A stretch of 13,483 nt of DNA, taken from contig PHAF01000039.1 in NCBI GenBank assembly GCA_002841605.1, positions 1 through 13,483 of the forward strand, written 5' to 3'. Below, piece after piece: positions 7,540 to 13,483 of this stretch. The notes under the pieces were generated by a model that was not told the origin of the DNA, made no database searches, and saw nothing but the letters and a program-made list of their open reading frames with translations. Source of the stretch: Firmicutes bacterium HGW-Firmicutes-10. Its GTDB lineage: Bacteria > Bacillota_I > Bacilli_A > Erysipelotrichales > Erysipelotrichaceae. Numbering within the stretch: the stretch's first letter is position 1; each line of letters starts with the position of its first letter. The translations under genes were made by a program, and so were the position numbers.

Positions 7540-7568
7540 TTCACAAATTAAAACATTTGTGATATGAT
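7540..7568 (+). promoter_or_regulatory. Promoter of rex-asnS
   Basis: TTCACA (7540-7545) and TATGAT (7563-7568) each match the vegetative consensus at 5 of 6 bases with an ideal 17-base spacer. Transcription should begin near 7575. An inverted repeat TCACAAAT (7541-7548) / ATTTGTGA (7555-7562) spans the spacer almost exactly. Confidence 0.65.
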
Positions 7569-7574
7569 GTACAA
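7557..7574 (+). promoter_or_regulatory. Candidate Rex operator over the rex -10 box
   Basis: TTGTGATATGATGTACAA matches the known 18-bp Rex site TTGTGAA-N4-TTCACAA at 11 of 14 specified positions: the left half lacks only its last A and the right half differs at two bases. The -10 hexamer is its exact centre, so binding would block RNA polymerase. Autoregulation by Rex is inferred, to be relieved when the NADH/NAD+ ratio rises. A second exact TTCACAA half-site is at 7540-7546. Confidence 0.5.
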
Positions 7575-7585
7575 GGGTGAATAAA

Positions 7586-8203
7586 ATGAAACAAAACAAA
7601 GTACCAAAGGCTACACTGCAACGCTATCCGATCTATTTAAAGGCTCTTCGCAAACTGCATCATATGGGCGTTGAGCGCATCATGTCCCGGGAACTGGGAA
7701 ATTTTGTAGATATCGAATCAACAACGATCCGTCGTGACTTCTCATTTATCGGATCTTTAGGAAAACAAGGTTATGGTTATGACGTGGCCAGTCTGATTGA
7801 AGTGTTCAACGGACAGTTGGGCGTTAATTTTGATGAGAAACTTATCTTGGTGGGTGCCGGTAATTTAGGGCGTGCCTTAATGAACTACAACCGCTGGAAT
7901 CATGTGGTCGGTGAAATCGTTTGTGCATTTGATACCGACAATGACAAAATCGGATCTTTGTCTGAAGTTCCGGTCTATCATTTGCGTGATTTGAAACAAT
8001 ATCTGCCGGAAGGCTGTCGTATCGCTATATTGACAGTTTCGGGCAATGCTCAGGAAACTGTGGATCTATTGATTGAGTCCGGTATCGTAGGGATCGTTAA
8101 TTTTACACATGAGCATATCCAAGCGCCTAAGGGCGTGATCATCCGTACGGTCGACGTCGTTTCGACCATACAGGAACTGATTTTTCAAGTAAACAATTTC
8201 TAA
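7586..8203 (+). CDS. rex: Redox-sensing transcriptional repressor Rex
   Basis: Homodimeric repressor that reads the NADH/NAD+ ratio and releases DNA when NADH binds; it typically controls fermentation and respiration genes. Residues 1-about 78 form the winged helix (TLQRYPIYLKAL, recognition region VDIESTTIRRDFSFIG at 41-56, then GKQGYGYDV). The Rossmann domain has GAGNLG at 90-95 and AFDTD at 114-118, whose Asp binds the NAD ribose; the C-terminal swap helix is VVSTIQELIFQV. I place the start at the ATG (7586, 205 aa) because AGGG (7574-7577) lies 8 bases upstream; a GTG at 7577 would overlap that site and add three residues. It is probably co-transcribed with asnS, whose start is about 20 bases away. 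In B. subtilis rex (ydiH) also lies close to tsaD. Confidence 0.96.
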   Translation: MKQNKVPKATLQRYPIYLKALRKLHHMGVERIMSRELGNFVDIESTTIRRDFSFIGSLGKQGYGYDVASLIEVFNGQLGVNFDEKLILVGAGNLGRALMNYNRWNHVVGEIVCAFDTDNDKIGSLSEVPVYHLRDLKQYLPEGCRIAILTVSGNAQETVDLLIESGIVGIVNFTHEHIQAPKGVIIRTVDVVSTIQELIFQVNNF

Positions 8204-8224
8204 CATAAAGCAAGGAGTAAGATG

Positions 8225-9607
8225 ATGGCTGTTTATATGACAGTGCGCGAACTGTATGAAATCGTGCAAGACGGAAATCCGATGGAAGTCGACGGGTTGG
8301 ATTATGTGCAGATTCAAGGGTGGGTAAGAACCAACCGTTCCAATAACAATGTCGGTTTTATCGAGCTCAATGATGGTACTTATTTCAGGAATTGTCAATG
8401 TGTGTATCCAAGCACATTGATGAATTATGCTGATGCTACCAAGTACTTGACCGGAACGGCCTTGACGATTACCGGGAAATTCGTATTGACACCGCTAAAC
8501 AAGCAACCTTTTGAAATTGAAGTCAAAGAGGTTGTTTTAGAAGGCGCTTGCGATCCGAGTTATCCTTTGCAAAAGAAACGCCATTCCTTTGAGTATCTGC
8601 GTGAAATCGCTCATCTTCGTCCGCGCACCAATACGTTCAGTGCGGTTTTCCGTGTGCGTTCAGTATTGTCGATGGCCATTCATGAGTTTTTCCAAAACCA
8701 GGGATTTATTTATGTCCATGCTCCGATCATCACGGGCAACGATGCGGAGGGGGCTGGTGAAGTATTTACGGTCACAACGCGCAAAGATGACAAATATGAT
8801 GAGGATTTCTTTGGTAAAAAAGCAAGTCTGACGGTTTCCGGGCAATTACAGGCGGAAGCCTTTGCATTGGCTTTCAGAGATGTCTATACATTTGGTCCGA
8901 CCTTTAGAGCTGAAAATTCCAACACTGCACGGCATGCCAGTGAGTTTTGGATGATTGAGCCGGAAATCGCATTTGCGGATTTGGCGGATGACATGGATTT
9001 GATGGAAGACATGGTCGTTTCGTGTATAACCTATGTGCTGGAAAACTGTCCGGAAGAAATGAAGTTTTTCAATGAGATGATCGATAAGACGTTGCTCGAA
9101 CGTTTAGAACGCGTCCGTAATTCCCGTTTTGTCCGTATGCCATATACAGAGGCGATTGAGCATCTTCAAAAAGCCACAGATAATTTTGAGTATCCGGTAA
9201 AATGGGGTATGGATCTTCAATCCGAGCACGAACGTTATATTTGTGAGAAAGTCGTGGATGGTCCGGTTTTTCTGACCGATTATCCTAAAGATATCAAAGC
9301 GTTTTATATGCGTTTAAACGATGACAATCAAACCGTGGCAGCCTGTGACTTGTTAGTTCCGGGTGTAGGCGAACTGATTGGCGGTTCTCAGCGTGAGGAG
9401 CGTTTGGATGTGTTGAAAAGCCGTATGGCTGAGTTTCATATAGAAGAAAAGAGTCTTGAATGGTATTTGGATTTACGTCGTTACGGCGGAGTCAAACATG
9501 CCGGTTTCGGTCTTGGTTTTGAGCGGTTCTTAATGTATATTACCGGGATGACCAATATCCGTGATGTTGTGCCCTTTGCCCGCACACCGCGAAATCTTGA
9601 GTATTAA
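8225..9607 (+). CDS. asnS: Asparagine-tRNA ligase (class IIb)
   Basis: Charges tRNA-Asn with asparagine. The order is an N-terminal anticodon-binding OB fold (about 25-110, IQGWVRTNRSNNNVGFIELN), a linker, then the class II core: HLRPRT (about 130-135), motif 1 region with VHAPIITGNDAEGAGEVF (about 164-181), motif 2 FRAENSN..RHASEFWMIEPE (about 227-247), and motif 3 GFGLGFER (about 427-434). FRAENSN and the overall length of 460 aa favour AsnRS over AspRS. The final segment reads PFARTPRNLEY, where PFPRTP is usual. Two ATGs lie at 8222 and 8225; AGGAG (8213-8217) is 7 bases from the second, which I prefer. It follows rex by 21 bases and is ended by an immediate terminator. No T-box leader is present; transcription appears to come from the rex promoter. 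Confidence 0.96.
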   Translation: MAVYMTVRELYEIVQDGNPMEVDGLDYVQIQGWVRTNRSNNNVGFIELNDGTYFRNCQCVYPSTLMNYADATKYLTGTALTITGKFVLTPLNKQPFEIEVKEVVLEGACDPSYPLQKKRHSFEYLREIAHLRPRTNTFSAVFRVRSVLSMAIHEFFQNQGFIYVHAPIITGNDAEGAGEVFTVTTRKDDKYDEDFFGKKASLTVSGQLQAEAFALAFRDVYTFGPTFRAENSNTARHASEFWMIEPEIAFADLADDMDLMEDMVVSCITYVLENCPEEMKFFNEMIDKTLLERLERVRNSRFVRMPYTEAIEHLQKATDNFEYPVKWGMDLQSEHERYICEKVVDGPVFLTDYPKDIKAFYMRLNDDNQTVAACDLLVPGVGELIGGSQREERLDVLKSRMAEFHIEEKSLEWYLDLRRYGGVKHAGFGLGFERFLMYITGMTNIRDVVPFARTPRNLEY

Positions 9608-9628
9608 TCTCCCATTGGGAGATTTTTT
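9606..9628 (+). terminator. Rho-independent terminator fused to the asnS stop codon
   Basis: An 8-bp stem AATCTCCC (9606-9613) / GGGAGATT (9617-9624) with a 3-base loop, running into TTTTTT (9623-9628). The first two stem bases are the last two bases of the asnS TAA stop, so there is no 3' untranslated spacer. Confidence 0.88.
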
Positions 9629-9634
9629 ATTGGG

Positions 9635-9663
9635 TTGTAGTGCCGTGTGAATTCTTTTATAAT
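9635..9663 (+). promoter_or_regulatory. Promoter of the amidase-ABC-F-OYE operon
   Basis: A perfect TATAAT (9658-9663) lies 17 bases from TTGTAG (9635-9640), which keeps the TTG core of the -35. Transcription would start near 9670, leaving a leader of about 48 bases. The amidase ATG (9718) follows AAGGA (9706-9710) by 7 bases. Confidence 0.65.
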
Positions 9664-9717
9664 AGTGAAGTAGGTCTGATATGGAAGTTTTTTTCAAAGT
9701 GAGAAAAGGATGATTCA

Positions 9718-11028
9718 ATGTTATTGCAACCGAAAGCAGTTTCGCGCAGACGGCGTAAACTGAAATGGAAATATATCATTCCCGTGATCCTGCTGGCAAT
9801 GTTGCTGGTTTATGTGACGGGATATTTGTTGTGGCCAAATGGTGCCGAGAAACCCGAGGTTAAGACGATTTGTGAGTATAGTGCTCAGCAATCGCGTGAA
9901 AAGGTTTCGCCCGTCTATTCTCCGGTAACGGAGCTCAATGATTATTTTGTCTATGGCGAAACGTTGAACATTTTTAACGCATCCTATGTCTTAGGTAAAA
10001 AAGATTTGTTTATCGGTAAAACCGTGATCCTGATCAATCTGTGTTCAGGAGCTGAGCGGGTTTATATGCTCGATTCTGCCGTTGACGGTCAAATCCCGAT
10101 GGAAGATCTTGAGGAAGGCTTCTATGAAGTGTTCGTCATGATCAACTTACAGCGGCATCGTGTGGTAAGCAATGAGATTTTCAGGGATTCTTTTACGACG
10201 ATTCGGCGAAATGGTTCATTTAACTTTGTCGATCTGATTGCTGATCGATTCCTGCTGGAAAATAATGCCGAAGGTGAACCGACCATGGATAAGAACTATC
10301 TGTTTATTCATGTTCATAAAGCACTGGAAGACGATGAGGATATTTACGACATCGTGATTGATCCCGGTCATTTGAATCAGGACTTAGGGTATACGGATTT
10401 TGGTTACAGAGTCAATGATGTGATAGAAGCCAATGAAATGTTGCGGATGTCATTGTTGCTAAAGGCGGAATTTGAGCAGTACGGACTTAAAGTATTGCTG
10501 ACCCGTGAAGGCGATGAAATCGTAAATACGTACAATATTGATGGTCGTTTGCATCGGGCATATTTAAGCAATGCCAAGTATTATATTGAAGTTCAGGCGG
10601 TCGGTGCCGGAAACAACAGTGTGACCGGTATGCAAGTCGTTTATTCATCTTTTGCTTCTCCGCGACTTCCATCGGCCGTATTTCGTCATTTGATTGACAA
10701 TACCGATTTAAAATCTACGGGCATCCGAGGGACAGGATCGATTCCGGGAGTCGTTCCAAGCGGACGTTCAGACGGTTTCGATGGCCGTATGGTCATTCGT
10801 GAATCGGGCGGTATCGCTTTGTCTGCGGGTAATTATTCCCAAAAGGCCAGAGATGAAAATTATTCTTTTGCAGGTGAAAGCCGGTTGGGAATGCATACCG
10901 TAACGATCGAATATATGTATATCACCCATGCACCATCGGTGGTGCAGTGGAACAGTCAGATTCAGAATTTTGCCAGGGTAACAGCCGAGGGTTATGCGAA
11001 TTATCTCAACCTTCAGCGGTTGCCTTAA
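9718..11028 (+). CDS. Membrane-anchored Amidase_3-fold protein with altered zinc site
   Basis: Resembles N-acetylmuramoyl-L-alanine amidases (Amidase_3/AmiC fold), zinc enzymes that cut the peptide from MurNAc in peptidoglycan. A basic N-terminus (RRRRKLKWK, 10-18) and one hydrophobic helix (about 19-39) anchor it with the rest outside the cell. Residues about 60-190 look like a beta-sandwich that I cannot name. The amidase domain covers about 208-436: VIDPGH with zinc ligand His218, Glu237 in VIEANEML as second ligand, VLLTREGD (259-266), and a catalytic-type Glu398 in VTIEYMY. At the position of the third ligand, where the family has SIHAN, this protein reads EVQAVG, so Gln293 replaces His. 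It may be inactive, use Gln as a weak ligand, or serve as a scaffold or activator. It leads an operon; the ABC-F gene begins 15 bases downstream. Confidence 0.85.
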   Translation: MLLQPKAVSRRRRKLKWKYIIPVILLAMLLVYVTGYLLWPNGAEKPEVKTICEYSAQQSREKVSPVYSPVTELNDYFVYGETLNIFNASYVLGKKDLFIGKTVILINLCSGAERVYMLDSAVDGQIPMEDLEEGFYEVFVMINLQRHRVVSNEIFRDSFTTIRRNGSFNFVDLIADRFLLENNAEGEPTMDKNYLFIHVHKALEDDEDIYDIVIDPGHLNQDLGYTDFGYRVNDVIEANEMLRMSLLLKAEFEQYGLKVLLTREGDEIVNTYNIDGRLHRAYLSNAKYYIEVQAVGAGNNSVTGMQVVYSSFASPRLPSAVFRHLIDNTDLKSTGIRGTGSIPGVVPSGRSDGFDGRMVIRESGGIALSAGNYSQKARDENYSFAGESRLGMHTVTIEYMYITHAPSVVQWNSQIQNFARVTAEGYANYLNLQRLP

Positions 11029-11043
11029 GGAAAGTGGGTTTTT

Positions 11044-12894
11044 ATGTTATATCAGATTAGTCAGGGAACCAAATCCTTTGGAAGTCAGCAGATTTTTAAG
11101 CAGTTGCAGTTTGAAATCCGGGGAAATGAGAAAATAGCCGTGGTTGGTCCCAATGGCAGCGGCAAGACGACGCTTCTCAAGATCATTTCCGGTGATATCG
11201 ATTTGGATGAGGGCGTCATACATCGCAGCAACCAAGTCCGTTTAGGCGTGCTTAGTCAGACCTCGTTTGCGGATGAGGAGATCAGTGTAGAAGCAACTTT
11301 TAGTGAAGAGTTTGCTTATATTCATAAAATGCAAGAGCAGCTTGAGATCATGCATGTGGCTTTGCAGGGTGAACACGATGAGAAACTTTTGTATCAATAC
11401 GATGCGTTATTACATGCATTTGAAATGGCCGGAGGTTATACATTTGATTCCGAAATGAAAACCGTGCTGACCAAAATGGGGTTTGTAGAGGCTGATTTGC
11501 TTCGTCCGATCAAAACGTTTTCGGGAGGACAGAAGACTCGTCTGGCATTCGCTAAATTGCTTTTAAGCAAGCCGGATATTCTTTTACTGGATGAACCGAC
11601 CAATCATTTGGATATTTCAACGATCGAATGGCTGGAGGGTTATTTGATTTATTATCCCAAAGCAATTGTTTTTGTTTCTCATGACCGCTACTTTTTAGAT
11701 AAAGTGGCCAATACGGTCGTTGATATCGACGGATACAAGACAACGCGTTATACTGGGAATTACAGCAGTTATCTTCATCAGAAGAACACCAATATTGAAA
11801 AGCAACTGTCGGCTTACAATCGCCAACAGAAAGATATCGAGCGATTGGAAGCTCTGATCGAGAAGTTTCGTTATAAACGTTCCAAAGCAGCGTTTGCGCA
11901 ATCGAAAATCAAATACTTGCAGCGGATGGAGAAAGCCGAAAAGCCGAAAGGTGAAGGACGCAGTTTTGCCGCAAATTTCATTTCCAAGATCCGTGGTGCG
12001 AAAGACGTGCTGATTTTGGATCAGTGTGTCATCGGTTATGATCAGCCTCTGGCAAATATCTCAATGCAGATTCTGCGGGGGGACAAGGTGGCGGTAATGG
12101 GTGATAATGGTACAGGCAAGTCAACTCTGCTTAAAACCATTGTCGGGCAGGTGCCTTTGCTTTCAGGTGAAATGATGCTGGGCCATCAAATCGAAGTTGG
12201 TTATTTCGATCAGGATCATGCTCAGTTTTCATCAGAGAAGACAGTGCTTGAGGAAATCTGGGATGATTTTCCGGATTTGGATAAGACTCAGGTACGAACA
12301 GTATTGGGACGATTTTTGTTCTCAGGAGATGACGTCTTTAAGTCGGTTGCGGTTTGTTCCGGTGGTGAGCGGGTGCGGTTGTTGTTGGCAAAGCTGATGC
12401 TCAAGCAGGCCAATCTGCTGATTTTGGATGAACCGACCAATCATTTGGACATCCCAGGAAAAGAAGCATTGGAAGCTGCGTTGGCGGGCTATGAAGGGAC
12501 GATATTGTTTGTCTCGCATGACCGTTATTTCATTGAGAAAATCGCGACCTCCCGATTGGTATTCGAGCAGGGCAGTGCCACCTATTATCCTTTGAATGTT
12601 GAACAAAAAAAGTCGGAGCCGACGATTTCCGTAAAAGAAGAGCAGAAAGTCGAACGGTTAGCACAAATCAAGCAAAAGAAGGACTTAGTCAAGGAGTTGG
12701 CTAAGATAGAAAAGCTGATCACTGAATCTGAGGATAAACTTGAAGGACTGAGAGAAAAGCGGTTTGAACCGGAGTATTATCATGACTATCAGAAAATGAA
12801 GGATTTGGATGATCAGATTGATGAAGTTCATAATTCCATCGCGCATTTGATTGCGCGTTGGGAAGAGCTACAGGAAAATGTGGAGGGGAAATGA
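11044..12894 (+). CDS. ABC-F family ATPase, YdiF-like
   Basis: Soluble protein with two fused ABC domains and no membrane segment, of the class that binds the ribosomal E site and adjusts translation. Domain 1: Walker A GPNGSGKT (35-42), signature FSGGQ (159-163), Walker B LLLDEPTNHLD (180-190). The P-site interaction linker covers about 240-305, with the typical FRYKRSKAAFAQSKIK. Domain 2: Walker A GDNGTGKS (353-360), signature CSGGE (438-442, Cys in place of the usual Leu), Walker B LLILDEPTNHLD (458-469). A charged coiled coil follows (about 530-612). Length 616 aa and this tail fit the YdiF group; B. subtilis ydiF sits just after tsaD and before moaC-rex, so the shared neighbourhood supports this. 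AAGGA (11027-11031) overlaps the amidase stop, 12 bases from the ATG. Both ATP sites look intact. An antibiotic-resistance role is not indicated. Confidence 0.93.
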   Translation: MLYQISQGTKSFGSQQIFKQLQFEIRGNEKIAVVGPNGSGKTTLLKIISGDIDLDEGVIHRSNQVRLGVLSQTSFADEEISVEATFSEEFAYIHKMQEQLEIMHVALQGEHDEKLLYQYDALLHAFEMAGGYTFDSEMKTVLTKMGFVEADLLRPIKTFSGGQKTRLAFAKLLLSKPDILLLDEPTNHLDISTIEWLEGYLIYYPKAIVFVSHDRYFLDKVANTVVDIDGYKTTRYTGNYSSYLHQKNTNIEKQLSAYNRQQKDIERLEALIEKFRYKRSKAAFAQSKIKYLQRMEKAEKPKGEGRSFAANFISKIRGAKDVLILDQCVIGYDQPLANISMQILRGDKVAVMGDNGTGKSTLLKTIVGQVPLLSGEMMLGHQIEVGYFDQDHAQFSSEKTVLEEIWDDFPDLDKTQVRTVLGRFLFSGDDVFKSVAVCSGGERVRLLLAKLMLKQANLLILDEPTNHLDIPGKEALEAALAGYEGTILFVSHDRYFIEKIATSRLVFEQGSATYYPLNVEQKKSEPTISVKEEQKVERLAQIKQKKDLVKELAKIEKLITESEDKLEGLREKRFEPEYYHDYQKMKDLDDQIDEVHNSIAHLIARWEELQENVEGK

Positions 12895-13483
12895 AAATGA
12901 AAGTATTTGAACCCATGAAGTTTAAGAAGATGGAGATTGCCAATCGTGTCGGGGTAGCGCCGATGTGCACGTATATGTGCTTGAAGAAGGATGGTGTAGC
13001 CCAAGATTTTCATCTGACGCATTATACGACTTTTGCGATGGGACATCCGGGATTCATTATTCAGGAGGCGACTTCGGTGAATGAAAGCGGCTATATTTCA
13101 GATTATTGTCTGGGTATCCATCAGCCTCGTCAAAGAGAAGCGCTTAAACGCGTTATTGACAGTGTTCATGCTTATCCGGTAAAGTTTGGAATTCAGCTCA
13201 ATCATGCCGGAGCAAAGACGATGAAGACGGGTAGCCGTAAGATCAGTGCCAGCGCTTTGTCGGAAGGTGTTGAAGAGGCGTCGCTGGCTGATATCAACAA
13301 AATTGTTTCTGATTTTGAAAGTGCGGCAAAATGGGCACGTCAGCTGGGATATGATTTCGTTGAAGTTCACAGTGCGCATGGTTATCTGATCAATCAGTTT
13401 TTATCGCCATTGACCAATAAGCGCACCGATGCTTATGGTGAAGATAAAGGACTTCTGCTGCAACAAGTCGTTGAGGCGGTTTT
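12891..13483 (+). CDS. NADH:flavin oxidoreductase / Old Yellow Enzyme family, 3'-partial
   Basis: Translating from 12891 gives an open frame of 197 codons to the window edge. It starts MKMKVFEPMKFKKMEIANRV and continues VAPMCTYMC (22-30), the Cys26 region typical of YqjM-type OYEs, QLNHAGAKT (102-110), and VEVHSAHGYLINQFLSP (157-173), where His160 and His163 match the substrate-binding HxxH pair. NKRTDAYG follows. The family are FMN-binding TIM-barrel enzymes that reduce activated C=C bonds or related substrates with NAD(P)H. Two departures: AGAK instead of AGRK, and YGEDKGLLLQQ where YGGSxENRxR is usual. The start overlaps the ABC-F stop (ATGA, 12891-12894); GGAGG (12882-12886) is 4 bases from this ATG and 10 from a second ATG at 12897, so either may be used. 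The C-terminal half, and any fused Fe-S/FAD domains as in BaiC-type enzymes, lie outside the window. Confidence 0.88.
   Translation, partial: MKMKVFEPMKFKKMEIANRVGVAPMCTYMCLKKDGVAQDFHLTHYTTFAMGHPGFIIQEATSVNESGYISDYCLGIHQPRQREALKRVIDSVHAYPVKFGIQLNHAGAKTMKTGSRKISASALSEGVEEASLADINKIVSDFESAAKWARQLGYDFVEVHSAHGYLINQFLSPLTNKRTDAYGEDKGLLLQQVVEAV

Noticed and set aside
7541..7568. Terminator hairpin after tsaD
   Set aside because: The inverted repeat is AT-rich and is followed by ATATGATG, not a T tract; it fits a promoter/operator better.
8204..8224. T-box leader for asnS
   Set aside because: Only about 20 bases separate rex from asnS, far too few for a T-box riboswitch.
11044..12894. Antibiotic-resistance ABC-F (Vga/Lsa/OptrA type)
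   Set aside because: The linker and C-terminal coiled coil, together with the tsa neighbourhood, fit the housekeeping YdiF group; nothing indicates a resistance type.
1..13483. Mobile element, CRISPR array, prophage or toxin-antitoxin system
   Set aside because: No transposase, integrase, long terminal repeats, regularly spaced repeats or small paired genes were found.

Overview
The window looks like an ordinary chromosomal segment from a low-to-moderate GC Gram-positive bacterium (Bacillota). Strong AGGAG-type ribosome binding sites, ATGA stop/start overlaps, TTG starts, a redox regulator of the Rex type, and a tsaE-tsaB-rimI-tsaD cluster near an ABC-F gene and rex all point there; Bacillus subtilis carries ydiB-C-D-E-ydiF-moaC-rex in similar order. 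The style of the AsnRS and the complex-I-like subunit makes Erysipelotrichia or a clostridial relative my best guess, but this is inference.

Layout. (1) 1-1720: the tail of an ion-pumping complex operon (Mrp/NuoL/HycC-type antiporter-like subunit, 5' end outside the window), closed by a terminator. (2) About 1780-4900: a more AT-rich block holding a long membrane-anchored M48 zinc peptidase (+) facing an unrecognised 362-aa protein (-), the two separated by a perfect bidirectional terminator palindrome. (3) 5000-7527: a tightly overlapping operon tsaE-tsaB-rimI-tsaD, giving most of the tRNA t6A37 machinery plus ribosomal protein acetyltransferase RimI, driven by an extended -10 promoter. (4) 7540-9628: rex and asnS, with a promoter whose -10 box lies inside a Rex-operator-like sequence, ended by a terminator that begins in the asnS stop codon. 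(5) 9635-13483: a membrane-anchored amidase-fold protein, a YdiF-like ABC-F ATPase and the start of an Old Yellow Enzyme family oxidoreductase (cut by the window end), apparently one operon.

Functional themes are translation quality (t6A, AsnRS, ABC-F, RimI), redox sensing (Rex, OYE, a complex-I-like pump that belongs to the kind of target Rex often controls) and envelope maintenance (M48 protease, amidase-like protein). I see no tRNA or rRNA genes, CRISPR array, insertion sequence, phage genes or clearly new multi-gene system. The most notable points are an amidase-fold protein whose third zinc ligand appears to be Gln instead of His, a probable Rex autoregulatory operator, the unknown protein beside the M48 peptidase, and an OYE-family protein lacking the usual GGSxENR loop.
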